Shown: positions 23,540-36,800 of the stretch, one piece after another
Position numbering within the stretch: the first letter of the stretch is position 1
How the letters are laid out: the number at the start of each line of letters is the position of its first letter
Assembly: GCA_026419785.1 (NCBI GenBank)
Contig: JAODTK010005554.1
Coordinates: forward strand, 248,001 to 312,000
DNA: 64,000 nt
Direction of reading: 5' to 3'
DNA from: Sclerodactyla briareus
Lineage: Eukaryota > Echinodermata > Holothuroidea > Dendrochirotida > Sclerodactylidae
The notes under the pieces: model-generated
What the model was told of the DNA's origin: nothing
What the model saw: only the letters and a program-made list of their open reading frames with translations
Database searches by the model: none
Position numbers and translations under genes: made by a program

Positions 23540-24085
23540 AGCAGGCATTCAAATTGTGTAGGGCTGCCGTACGGCCTAACGTCTTTACGTGACGACGTAC
23601 GCTCACCGTTGCCTTACGCCGCGGCACTTTCTTGGCAATACCACGGCGGACGTGAAGCGCCCATAGGGAGACCGTATGGCGACCGTAGGTACTGGTCAGG
23701 ATTTGCAACACTGGATGTGATACCAAACCACGTGTGATTTCCATCATATAGGGGCCCCTTGCGAGTGTCGGGAGCGTCACACACCGCGTTAATTGCGGCC
23801 CATAGAACACATTGTCCTCACCTCTTTGCTGCAGCAATCAATGTCCCCGTTCTCAGCTCGTCGTACTCGCGCCTCAGCTCCCTGCGTAGGTAGCCCTGCC
23901 GTCAATCGTTGTGGAATAACCAGCGCCATTTTTGTTTGGTATTATGATAGATTAAATACGATGTGAAAAATACTCACCGCTCACGAGTGATAAACGGTAG
24001 CATACGGTGGCCGTAGGGAGGGCGTAGAGTCCCGGAGTATACATCATCCGTAGGGTCTCCAGTACTGTACCCTACGGACGCCGCA
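23540..24085. repeat. GC-rich segment with recurring CCGTAGG/CCTACGG words
   Basis: GACCGTAGG, GGCCGTAGGGAGGGCGTAG, CCGTAGGGTC and CCCTACGGACGCCGC recur, some inverted, giving a GC-rich patch against AT-rich flanks. It may be a CpG-rich promoter region or a degraded element; no transcript evidence is visible. Confidence 0.35.
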
Positions 24086-24456
24086 GTTAATTCCGCGATT
24101 TCTTGGGTTCTACGGCCCCGTAACCCCGCGCGTAAGCCATTGTGACACTAGGCATAAAAGTATGGGTCCAACATATTTTCTGTGGTGTACACCCTGCAGC
24201 AAACATCCGCGAAACCAGTACATGTTTTACAAATACTATACCGGAACACGGTGAGTAGAAAGAGACCAATGAATGGCTGAACTTGAACTGAAGTTAACAA
24301 CTACTTCCTTGAAATTTACAATCGACAAGTTTGCTTTTCGTGTCTTCGATCATCACACCAGACAGGTCCGAGTGGCCTATGCGCTTTGTTTTACTATACT
24401 AGTTATTTTAGACGGGTACATGATTGATGTAGGAGTTTTTTGGATTGATCGACCTA

Positions 24457-24480
24457 GCTAGGCTAGGCCTAGGCCTAATG
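24457..24480. repeat. TAGGCCTA palindrome cluster
   Basis: CTAGGCTAGGCCTAGGCCTA contains overlapping TAGGCCTA palindromes. Other related words (GTAGGCCTA, TAGGCCTGA) are scattered at about 10190, 13040, 14710, 24573, 32596 and 38275. Confidence 0.6.
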
Positions 24481-24499
24481 TACACATACACTACAGTTG

Positions 24500-26010
24500 G
24501 GGCTTACGGCTACCCCACATGTGCCTACCTACGCCTGGTTGCTATGCCTGACAAGTCATTTTTGTAGTATTGTAGGCCTAACTTAGGCCGGATTCCGAGT
24601 TAGCTACAGTAATCAGTAGTGCTAGCCTAGTACATTCCTAGCCTGAATGTTGACTTTAATAATTAAATAAATATTAGGGTACCCTACCGAGTTACAGTGA
24701 ACGAGACAGAGTATAGGTCGTCTGTATGAATGAATGCTGGAAAGGGCTGAAGGGTGTCACTTAACGAGGGACAAAAGCGGGGCGACAATAAGTATAGTGT
24801 GTTAAAATTAGCGCGGGGTAGATGAGTTTGTGTTAGGCGGCATACATACATGTACGGAGAAGTTGACAGGACCACCAGTGCATTATTCTTCATAATAATT
24901 AATATGGGTTCAGCTAGCTGCGTTCAGACTGGCTGTGAAAAAGGACAGTATGGACGGACTTCTGAAAGATTAATTTATGGTTACTTGCAATGTTATAAAT
25001 ACTGGTACGGACGTGCCAGCATTTAATAGGGATTGGTTTCCCTTTTGCTGTCCGGATTTGCTGTTTATTTTGTACGTTTGTAATATTTGATGGATCACAT
25101 AAATAATGGCCCTCTGCACCTCCCCTATTGCCAACTAGTATTAGTTCACAAAATGGACTGTCCTAAACCAAACTCGGGACATGCTGAAGATTCCACAAGG
25201 TTTTCGACACTTATCTTCGCTCACAACCAAAGGATCTTATGGGCCACCGTACCACTCTTAACTGTGTGTCCAATTGTCCCTCGCATCATTTACACACTGT
25301 AGGTACGGTCCCGCGTTTGTTCCGCGCCATTTACACAGTTAATGTATAGTCCCTCGTTTGTCCCTTCGTTTTAGTGAACCAGGGCGAGAAGCCGTTACAG
25401 CACCCAAGCGAGAGAGTGGAATTGTTATCCAGTTACCACCGCATTGCTATACAATTTCATAGAGGCACCTTTGTTTTAGCGGCAATGCATGGAAGAGAAG
25501 CCTGAGAAGTCAAAACATATTTTATTCATTGTGGCAGTTGTTGGCAATAAGGCGACGAGTAGGAAGGGAAAGAGGGATTTTATCTTGCTAATTGATGAAA
25601 TCCCTCCCAAAAATTTAAAAAACGGAAACCACCGAATATTCCCTCACAAACTTCTGTTTGTTTAGGTATGCCAAAGTCCATCCTTTCACTTATAAAATCC
25701 CTGTGAAATGAATCCCAGGGAGGGGATTCCCTCCTTGATTAAAAAGCCAACAAGATCTGGGGTTTGTTGCCACCAAATCGCAATATTTTGCTTATGGTAT
25801 TCTAATTTGCTCCCAATGAATGATAAACACAAAGTGCCCCCAATGGAATGAGTTTTGCACACTGCCTATAACAGTGTTTTGACCAATGGGAATAAGTCAT
25901 AGATTCCGTCTGCCAAAAAAAAAAATGGAAACACAGGCATTTTGTTTCATTATTTCATTATTTTTTGGGTAAACTCATTATTTACATTTTTTGTTCCTTG
26001 ATGTAATCAG
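24500..26010. other. no feature recognised
   Basis: This AT-rich intergenic stretch upstream of element A contains no recognised exon, RNA gene or repeat unit. Confidence 0.45.
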
Positions 26011-27430
26011 AATGAGGAATCTATGCAGTCATGACAGTGTGTATATGTGTGTGATGCCTAGCCTGGTAAAACTCGACCCCACCTGGGTGAATGAAGTTCA
26101 CACTTGTATATGGGTTCCTCAATGAGTACATGGTCTTTATGTTTTTGGGGTCAGTCAAAGGTCCTCTGTGTGAAAGCAATTTGATAATTTGGCAAATTTT
26201 AGATAGTTAACATGTAACTGACCCCACCTGATGATGATGAAGCTCATATTGGTATGCCGTGTTAGGCATGCGAGAAGGTAAATGAACCCCATTGTTTTGG
26301 GGTCAGGTCAGAGGTCACCAGAGGTGAAATGAAAGTTGAAAACCTTGGAAACAACATAGTCCAGAATGGTGGTCAAATCAAGGTTGAAATTTGGTGTATA
26401 GCTGAATTATGCGGAGTACAGGACCTGTGGTTTTTGGTGTAGATCAGGGGTCACTCTAGTAAAAAAAAATATCAATTTTGTGAAAAATCTATTTGGGAAA
26501 ATGAGCTTGTAATAAAATACGTTAACTCAACCTCATTAGATGGAAGAAGCTCCTACTCGGTATGTGGGTTATACAGATGTGTACATGAACCCCATTGTGG
26601 GGTCAGGTCAGAGGTGCCAGAGGGAAGTCTATTGAAAACATTGAAACTTGATATGTATGTCCAGAATGGTTGGTCAGATCAAATCGAAATTTGGTGTATA
26701 ACTTTCGTATGAGGAGTACAGGAATCCTATGGTTTTGGTGCTAGATCGGCCGAGATCAGATCTGGTTGAAAAATGTAGTGAAAAATACTATTCTTGGACA
26801 AATTCAGCTTGTAGATTGGGGAACTCAACCCATCTAGATAGAAGTAATACTTGGTATGGGGGATTCTCATTGGATTAGACAAGTACATGAAAACCTATTG
26901 GGTTGGGGTCAGATCAGGGGTCACTAAGGTCACTGGAGGTCAAAGGCTTGATCCAATCACGTTGGAAATTGGTGTATAGCTTTCTTATGGAAGAGTACAG
27001 GAACCTAGATTGGTTTGGGTAGAGAGGGGGGTCCTTATGGTCATAGGATAGATGTTGTTCTTTTTTAAATCAATATTTATCCGAATTTAGCTTGTATATA
27101 AACATGATAACTCGACCACCATCTGGAAGTGACAGCTCATACTTGTATGTATGTTCCCCATGCTGGAGTACATGAACCCAGATTGTTTTGGGGTCAAAGT
27201 CAGAGGTCATCTGCGTGGTCCAGTCAGTTGAAATGGTGTATAGCTGCTCCTTAAGATCACAGTAACCCTATTGCTTGTTCAATTTTTTTTTTTTTTAGAA
27301 AATGGGAAATCGTCAGACACATGTCATTTGTTGCCCTGTGCCCTTACGAGCTGGTACATTTGCATTAGTTGTGTGACTAGCCATAGGTTGTCAGACTTGA
27401 GTCAAGGAATCACTAATCCTTTTGGCCTCC
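26011..27430 (+). mobile_element. array-bearing element A, copy 1
   Basis: The left end GAGGAATCTATGCAGTCATGACAGTGTGT and the right end ...GTCAAGGAATCACTAATCCTTTTGGC are shared with copies at 38350-39040 and, inverted, 59220-61390. Between them are about four to five diverged units of roughly 300 bases. Each carries ACTCGACCCCACCTGG, GAAGCTCATACTTGGTATG, CATGAACCC(T)ATTGTTTTGGGGTCAGGTCAGAGGTCA, CCAGAATGGTTGGTCA and AATTTGGTGTATAGCT. A perfect AGGTCA-G-AGGTCA lies at 26305-26317. The element has no coding capacity and ends about 120 bases before the AGPAT5 exon 1 acceptor. Confidence 0.8.
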
Positions 27431-27573
27431 GTTTCTCCCTCTCCTGATTGTTCCCATAATCCAAATTCCTCCCGCCCGCCCCACTGGCTACCCCAATGGC
27501 AATGAGCCTTGCATTTATACTGTTCATGGTGCCTTTGCCTTTCTTTTAGGTGGTGGTCTAAGATTGGAATCTC

Positions 27574-27801
27574 ATGATGTTGACAGTTCTGCTACACCTC
27601 AACTCGATGAGGGCTTCCATCCCGGCTGTTTGTATGCTCGGGGTCGCGCCCCAGTACCTTCTCTTCTCCGTTATCGTCTGCTGGCGGCCGTGTCTGCTGT
27701 GCTACCCCGAGGGATGGTATCGTGCTATCGTGACCGGATCTGGTCCTCCTACAAGCCGACTGCTGGTCGAATTCTTCTTCGAAACACTGACCGGAACGGA
27801 G
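27574..27801 (+). CDS. AGPAT5: AGPAT5 coding exon 1
   Basis: The exon starts with ATGATGCTGACAGTTCTGCT (MMLTVLLHLNSMR) and ends ACGGAG before donor GTAGTA. The hydrophobic N-terminus is a predicted membrane anchor (VCMLGVAPQYLLFSVIV). The middle reads better in other frames (VSAVLPRGM and DRIWSSYK) before returning to VEFFFETLTGTE, implying two compensating pairs of one-base slips. A pyrimidine-rich acceptor (TTTCTTTTAG, AG at 27548-27549) just upstream suggests a separate 5' UTR exon. Confidence 0.92.
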
Positions 27802-30800
27802 GTAGTAGCTGAAAAGTCTGTAAGGCTCTCCTATTTCTTGAGTACGACCCAACTGCCTTCTCCAATTGTTTGCAAAAATGGCAGGTAGCTGATTAGATAT
27901 TAGGTGTGGACGCCCACCTCAGGGGCGGCACAAGGATTTCCCCGTCGAGGGGGCCAGAGTTCCCCGACGTGGGTTCCTAATTTCCGATCTGAAGTTCAGC
28001 AGTATCGTTCGCAATAGTGCACCTCACCCTAACCCTGTGACACCCAAACCTGTCCTATTTCTTTTTTCATTTTCCTCTATTCTCTTTCTTTGCTCCATTC
28101 GCTTGTTTTTCTCTCCCTCCCTGACACCACTCAATTTTCCACAACCGATGGAGGGGGGGTCCACTGAGAATACCATCATTTTGTATCAGTGTGTACCTGC
28201 AGGTGGGCGGCGGCGGGCGTGACCCACTGGGTCAAAAAAAAGTCCTCCCATACTCAAACACACCACAAAATCGAAGCCATGCGAATTTTATGGGCTGAAT
28301 AGAATTATGAATGCACAAATTAAGGGGGTCCCAGATAGAAACCCGCTATCAATATCACGTCATAAAATGGCCCTCCCGTTTGGACCTGGGCCACACCCAT
28401 GACCTGCTGCCTATCCAGCCCTAATCTTGACAGAAATTGGGATGCGACTGTCCGTCACTTCAGATTTCTCCCCGCTACAACCCTGATGGTATATTTACAA
28501 GCCTTGTAGAAAGACTAAACAGAGGGATGAACTGCCTGGGTGGTGGATGGGAACTGAATTTTGCAAAATGCATTGCACCCTGCGACCTGGAGGGGGGGGG
28601 GCCCTAGTCATCCCCAAGTGGGTGTGAACATTTGTGAGTCACAATGACAACGGCATTTCTATGTGAGTGACCAGCTTAGAATGATATTGTAATAACTCTC
28701 ATCACCCTTAAAAAAAAATGAATATTATTTTGCACATTGAAGGACCCCTTAGATGTACCCTCCCTGATGCAAACCGTCCGTCATAGGTAATCTATTTTAT
28801 ACTGATATGACACATCTATTACTTATGCACTCATCCCATATCGGATCATGCGCACTACTCATGCTCCATTGACATCTGGCATAAGCAAAATCGGTTGCCA
28901 CCCCAGCATCATCCTCTTTGCCTGCATGTTGACATTTGGCTTGGAATTGCACCGAAAGATTATCGCAAATGCAAGCCTGAAAAATAGGACCAATGGGGTG
29001 TACCACACAAATTTTAGTGTGATTTGCGAGATGTTCAATGCCGCGTAGGTGCGGGTAGGGTCCAATATGGGTATATCCATGGTCGCTAAGTGATTACTGT
29101 TTGTCTGGAAAATTGTTAAGGTCCAAGAGACTCAAATAGTGGGAGGGTAGGGAGATCAGATGGGTTTTTTTAGGGCATTCAAGCCTATTTTATTAGTTTT
29201 GGCACTGCTTCATGGGCAATTGCAATTACATGTCCCTTTTTAGGAGCCGTCTCGACTATTACTCCTACTCTGACACAGATATATATATGTGGATTGGAAG
29301 CTTATTAATATTTTGCAATGGGAGAATTTATCAGTGTTGTCGTCGAGGCCGGCCGCGAGGCCGATTTGCATGCCTCGGCCCGGCCGTCGGCCTCATTTTG
29401 GCCGAGGCCGCCATACATACAGGTACAAACTCGAGAAATGTGTTCCGGGACTTAGCCTCGGCTAGAGGCCTCCCTCGACTACACCCCTGATATTATGCAA
29501 AATGACAATTATAACTCTGTTAGGGGGAATGATGCAACAACAAACTGCATAACTTGCTGTTCCGAATCCCATATAGTATTCCAGCTGAAATGCTGAAAAA
29601 AAAAAAAGTTTTTGGTAATAGGGACGATTGTAACAGGGAGTCAGTCTCGGAATGTTGAGGCTTCGGTCTTGGGACTCGGATTTGTACTCAGATTGGCGGA
29701 TGACTCCCGAGAACATGCTGGTCGTGGTGGCATAATTGAATCCTTTATATTTGCAGATAATCCTATATGGAGACTATGATGACTTAGAGCCAGCCAGGGA
29801 GAATGAATATATACCTGTGCAACCACCAGAGCACCATGGACTGGGTCGTGGCAGACATGATGCGGATCGGGCTGCCGGGCTGGCTGTTGGGGAGGTTGTC
29901 GCTTCATCCTCAAGGGATGGGCTCAAGTACTTCCAATGTACGGATATTATTTTCATTTGGTAGGTTATTATTTTCATTTGAGGGAGGCGGATTAGCCCAT
30001 CAGTAAGTAGACTCCAGAATTTTGGATCATAAATTGCGAGCCCAACGCTTTGTCCACATTGCTTTTGGACAAGGAATGTTTCATCCTATGAAAGTGGGTA
30101 CCCAAGAAGTACGGAAGAGGGGCTGCTGCTTGGCTGCAGGGGTGTAGGAGGTCGGAGGGAGTGCACCTAGGTAGTTGGCAAGGTCTTAATCAGGTTACAA
30201 TAACCAGAGGATTAAGTCGCTGACGTGTGAGGAAGCATGCCTGGGTACACGACTATAAACCTATTCCAATTTATTCATTGTTGCCTGCAGCATATTACCT
30301 CATTGCACGCAGCCACGACCCTGCATGGATTGTATGTTCTGTAGCGGGGCTCCCATTCGCGTGTCCATACCAACAGTGAATTAATCAGTTTCTAAAGTAA
30401 GTACATAGTAGGTGGAAATGATCACCTGGAATTGTTTCCCGTAAACTGGGCGAACAAGATGAGATGATCTTTGTTAATTCTGCCAAATTCAAAACCCCAT
30501 ATGGAACAGACCTCCCCTAGGATGTGATGATACATGTTTCGTCTATCGTTGAGCGAAACTCATCTTGAAATTTTTATTTTTTTCGATATGCGTTACTTAG
30601 CAGGCCTCGATTTTTTTATTTTGTTGGTGTCCGTCAGACAACCATGTTGTCCGAAGAGAAGGAAGGTGTCCGAATTACAAACCACGTGTGTGGGTGACGT
30701 TCATAAAATGACGTCAGTCTGCATATATGTGCCTTTGAATGGTGTTATTTGTGATGTCTCGCACACTTTGTGTAACAAACTTAATTTGCCACTGTGATTG

Positions 30801-33800
30801 TATTGCGTGAAACCGACAACAAAGTTACAAAACCAAACTGGGCACTGAGTGTACTCATGAAGACCAAATGTTGTTCAATGAATTGTAGCGGCTGTGTGCT
30901 CTCATAATTTATTTGGTCACGAGTTTCAGTTGCAAACAAAACAGAATGGTTTCGATAAACACACAGTGCAATGCATGTGGCCTACTACGTATCTTCTAGA
31001 ACCAGTATCTCGAGGTTATATGCCCGAGTCCCATTGAACTAGTAATTCCGTAATCATGACTTCCCAATTGTGAATTTGCATTCCAGTAAAAAAGTTGTGA
31101 AACTGAGAAGGCAGCTTTCCAAAACGGTGGCCCCCGTGGGCAATCAAACACTTCCCAGATCATGAATTATGAGAATTAAGGAATGTGATTCATGATGGTT
31201 ATGTTCCTTATCATGAAATTATCAAAATGAATCAAAAATAAAGAAGAACAGAGGCATTACTTGTCCCACGGAAAGTTTAGAATGTTGGACGCTAAATGTT
31301 ACTGCACTGAGATTGTGCACGAAAAGCTCTCGATCGCCGACGCTATCGCGATAACGAACACCGATAAGGAAACAGCAGTAGTCTGCTGTCTGATCGCGAA
31401 TTAGGCCGGCCCGCAAGTCTGGTGACTGGTTGCGGGACATTGAGTGTGAGGCCCCTGATCGTGATCAGAGTTTCAGGTGTATTTGGATTTGTAGTCGAGA
31501 CCGGCCACTCGAGACCAAGATCGAGACCAAAAAGGGGTGTCGAGGCCGAGACCAGGAGCGCCAACAACTTCGAGACCGAGACCAGCAGAGTCCGAGGACC
31601 GAGATCGAGACCGAGACTGAATGTATATGGTGTATAGGGCAACAATTTGAAGTCCTGAACTGGATTGTAGGCCCATTGAACCCCAAAACCATGCTCTATT
31701 TTGACATGATAGACAACCTCGGCTCATGATCATTTGTTTTCGATTGATCACAAACAAGGTCACACTTCTTCTTTCCCGATCATTCTCCACAAGCAACACC
31801 GGAATAGGTTAACACATGAGCATAATCAGGGGTGGTTGCATGGAGCATGCCACCCCCGCCATCCCCATCAGCCCCCCCCTCCCCAGTTTGCCAAATTTGT
31901 CGGTGAAGCCATGAACCAAAATATACACCCTATCACATGTAAAAATAAAGGTGCTCAATAAGATTGTGAAGACCCCGCCAGGATGCAGACGGACCTCTAT
32001 GTCCTTCACAGTACTGAATACGGTAACGTACACAGTAAACAATTGCCACTGCGAACTGCCATGGAATGAACCCCTCACCAACCTCCCACTTCTACACTTG
32101 GTTAACTCTCTCTTGGCCTGGGAGCTTCTTCTCTGGCAGCATTAATTGCAGGCATCAGAATTCTCGGCTTCCAACCAGGGAAATATTGATCATCTCTAGT
32201 TCTGGTATTCAATTAACTTCTCAGGTCATAGCCCCCACCCCCCACCCCCTTTCCTTATGTGGCAGGTGGGGGGATATGGTGTCTCCATCATAGCCCCTCC
32301 CTAGATGAAAAAATATAACAATAAACTTGACCCTTCGAATGCATTACCATTAGCTTTTGTCATATGAGTGTATGACCAATTTCATATACAATGCGTAACT
32401 GTATGTCAAGTGAAGTTCTTCCTCTTTGAAAAACAAATGCACAGTGTCTAGGCCAGGATTCTACAGGACCTTTTCAGAAATCCAATATAGTTTATGGTGG
32501 TACTTAATTATTCAAATAATTAACAGCTAGCAAATACCCCCTGAAAAACAAAGCCACCACTGAGCTAGTCCAAGTAGTAGTACTAGTAACATCGTAGGCC
32601 TGAAATTGAATTGCCTATAAAGTTATAAAAATACTTATTGATGACATAGGCATAACATACTTCATGACAAAGTAGCAATAACGCATCCAAGATTAAATGT
32701 AAATAAGTGTACTGAGAACAATCCTCATTCAGAGACTGTGCAGCCAATGTCGGATCAACTTTCGCGGAACTGGTACCAATGTCGGAAGGTCCAACCATCT
32801 GGAAATCGAAACAAAATCATGTTCACGGTTCATGATGATAATTGATAGTCGTTAATAGGCTACTGCAGTTACTGTCATAATTTAATTACCAATTACTGCC
32901 CCTCCTCCCCGGAATTAATCATTGAAATCACTAATATTCACCTTCCATCTCTCCTCTCACAGTATCTCTCTCTGAGGAGTTTTGTATGGGGTAGCATACG
33001 TACAGGGTTCCCATGTTTAGAGGGCGGGTTCTTTTATCATTCATTTCTATCATGGTCAGGGTTCAGTATATTAGGGTTGATCCAAAATTGGTTGAAAAGG
33101 CCTAACAATACGGCTTTGAACAATCTTGGGACCCACAGTTATTACGTTTGAACAGGACACATAAACAATGATTTGGAGGATCAATTTGATTGGATAATGC
33201 GTAATATATCCACTGTCAATACAGGCATTCTCAGAGCTGAAGCAACACGAATGAACAAGTCCAGGATTCTGATCCTTGTCTACTGATATGTGAGTGACTG
33301 CCAACCAGGTTGAAGCTGCAACAATAATGGGCCGGGCCAAGTTGTCACAAATGTTTACCACATTGACCAAGTTAAGGCCCACTCCACTTGCTAGTCGAAA
33401 AAGCTAAACACATGAATTTCAAGATGTTTTTCCGCTGAACTAAAAAATTATTCCGATGAGAAAACGACCCAATATTGTGACTGTCTCGAAGCAAGAACGG
33501 AAAATTTCTGAGACAGAGGGTGCGAGACCGAGACCACAGGGTGTTGAGATCGAGACGAGATAGCAAAAAAACGTTCAAGACACACAACCACGGGTTTTGG
33601 GTGGAAAATACAGCAAACTGAAATTGAAATATCTTGCACTGATATTTTTATTTGTTACAAACGAGGAGAACAAAATTCTTGTAGGTAAATTGTAACTAAA
33701 AAAGTGGTAGTCCAGGGGACAACCGTCATGTCAAAAACTGGTTGTAGGTTCAGAATTTTAGTCGTCTCGAGACGGACGACGTAAGAACTCAGAGCCCTGC

Positions 33801-36800
33801 TTAGGGAAGATAGTTTGTGCAACACTTTGGTGTTGTTGAGAAGGCTATTATGATGGTATATTAATATTACTTAGGCTCCTTCCTTTCTTGTGTAGTCTGA
33901 AATTGGCAGAGATTGGCAGAGATAAAAAAAATGTTTCAGTGTTACGGCAGCTTCTTCTGCCGTATGCTGCGGCAGTAGAGTATAATTTTACATCCTTTCC
34001 CACAGCACGGTGGCATCTATGTCAAACGAGGGCGCAGTTTTGACGAGAGCAACAAACAGAGGATCACAAGCAAGCTAAACAACTTCAGAGACAAGAAACT
34101 GCCTGTGAGTAGTAGGTCTGGCAATAGAGAGGTGTTGGGGTGGCCAGTTTGGGATAAGGTAAAATTCCCCAGACTGTGAATAATAGGGTAAATAGACAGG
34201 GGGCTTGTGTAAGTATGAGAAGTATGAGTTTCATCCCTTGTAAACCCCAAAACCAGGGAAGATTTTGGGAACCCGGATTATTGGATTTCCTGTGTACAAG
34301 AATCTGTCACTGATATCAAACCCTTCCCGACAATCACGAACCATCACAGAATTCATTCAGGTAAATGAGGTAAAACTCACGAGTAGCATAACTTGAAATT
34401 TTTGTTTCGGGGGTGGTGTGGTTTTGACATGCATGTTCTCGGCCTTTTTCCCTTTGCATGTTGCATTCTTGATATTACTACACATCAATCCACAAATGTT
34501 ACCGTATAATCTGTAATAGAAGCCTCCCTGTAATAGAACCCCCCCCCCCCTTTTTGGGGACATTCCAATGAAGGTTCGGGAGCATATCTCACCAAGTAAC
34601 GATGAAAAGTAGTCCTTGACAGGCTGTACACAATGTATAGTATTGGGAACTAGCCTAACACAGTGTATTAGGGGAAATTTTGGAAGCCTTACCGCAAAAT
34701 TAATTTTTGCCTTAGAAATTACCCTCGAATCATCGCCCCCTCTTTGACAAGTAACGGCCCCGGGGCGTTTATTACAGATTATACCTATGTTATGCACTAT
34801 TGGTTTGGTGCACATGTTCTCACTATCCAAAACTCATGTTGCAAAGCTTTAACATTACTCTAATCAAAGCGGAACCCAAGGTGAGTTGGATTGGAGAAAC
34901 TGGCATTCAGAGCAAATTCCAGTGTGGGTGAATGACCTAATATATGGAAGATGGAGGGGACAATGCCCCCCTCACCCCCCCCCCCCCCCTCCCCGCCACC
35001 CATCCCGATGCTGCACAACCCTTGAAAATCGGGAGTTTAAATTTGCTATGCTTTCTTCTTCTATTAGATATGATGATAGTCCTACCCAGAAGGCACTAGG
35101 TAACAAGCCAAAGGAGTCCCGGCCTACGCCCTGCCAGTCTGATTTCTCGTAACAAGGTTGAGCGCTTCATTATGCTCATTTACTGAATGAGGGAAGAAAT
35201 TTCAATCATAGATTAGCAGTGATGAGGGGTTCAAACTCATTTATTTTGCAAATGGTACTTACCTGTAACCACTAACAATTGCACTAAACACCCTGCAAGG
35301 TTGCAAAGCCGGATCTGAGAAGCCACTTAAGTTCCTTGATGTTCGTTATCGTTGCCTACCAATATTTTGGCTACCATTCTCAATTGCTCTGCAGAAAACC
35401 TCCCACAGACTCAGACTACATATTGAATTCCCATGACCTATTTAGTGATATTCCTAGGACACAATATCAGTGTAATCTATTCGTCAATTTCTTGAAAAAA
35501 TTAAAAAGTCGAATGCTCTCCTGCAGATTGGGTTGAACTATTTGGATGGTTGTCGTTCTATTATTTGTCACTGATTACCGTACCGTATTCATTGTAATAG
35601 AGCTCATGCCTCTAATAGGAAGCAACATGAAAACATTTGCAAGATTTCTGATTTTTGTGAAAAGACACTAATTGACACATGACAACAGAAGTTTGCGTAG
35701 AGAAATTATGCAAGGGTGATGGTGATCAGAAAGGGGGCAAGGGGTCTGTCAGTTGGTCTTTGGGGTTGCCAAGCATCAACACCCAGTAGTTTTTACAGCT
35801 TTGCGATGTCAGAATCTCAAGTGGAACGTATGCCTCGCTGTATCTCCAGTCCGTGGCGTTGTTTCCTCTTTTCCACATACGACAATGTTCATGCAGCCCG
35901 ACCCCCAACCTGCCTCTGCACGAAAAAGTTACACATTTTACTATACTCGCGTGGCAACGTGACCTACCACACAGCCATCTCTTCACAGTTGCCCAATAGC
36001 ATGGTCACAGGTCGTGCACATTGTCCTCCTGAATTTCACACATAATTCTTCTCTGCCTACGATGGGATTTCAAACACTCTATAGACAATGAAATGCAAAT
36101 GCATGAGCACTCAAGTTCAGACTTTCTATTGTAGCTGTCGTAATGTAAGATCATTACATGTGTACCAAGTTTTTTGCAAGATGACGCGTCCTGATGTGTT
36201 TGATATTGCCTCGAGCAGTGCGCGTCTATTAGAATGAATACGGTCTACTTACATGATGGGAAGCGTGGAGTTAATTTTCACTTCTGCATGTCGCATCTGT
36301 ATGTATTAAGTCACAACTTGAGACATGGGAATGGGAAAGTGCCTGCGACTTGACAGGAAGTTAATGACTTTCCTCCATTGACTTTGTGCGGTGACTTGCT
36401 TGAAATGACTGGACTAGCACCATATTTTGGGTGGATATGACTTGCTTTGAAACCATTTTCGGTGACTTGGCTACAACTCGGCATGTCGTGTTTGAGTCTG
36501 GGTTCCCCCAGGCTGAGTGAAGGCAGGCATGAATGTGATGGGAAACTCGGTTAGCGACCAGGTTCTGTTCAATTGGTGTGGTCTCAAGTTAAGACCGCTG
36601 TCTTAAATGAGACCTCTGATAGAGGCATGCCCGAGAGTAAGTAGGATACCCGCATGGCGAATGAAAAAACACACAAAATGAGGACACCCAAGGAACTCTC
36701 CATAGGCCCTTTGTTAAACTTGGTTCAGGTTTGGCGGTGCTGGACCACCGTTATCACTCCCCGATACAAGGCCACATATCTGATGGTGCAGGGTCTGAGG

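Noticed and set aside
31343-31729. Arginine/serine-rich frames on both strands
   Set aside because: They are products of the GAGACC hexamer array.
33071-33382. 103-residue minus-strand frame in AGPAT5 intron 2
   Set aside because: No recognisable domain; likely a chance opening antisense to intron sequence.
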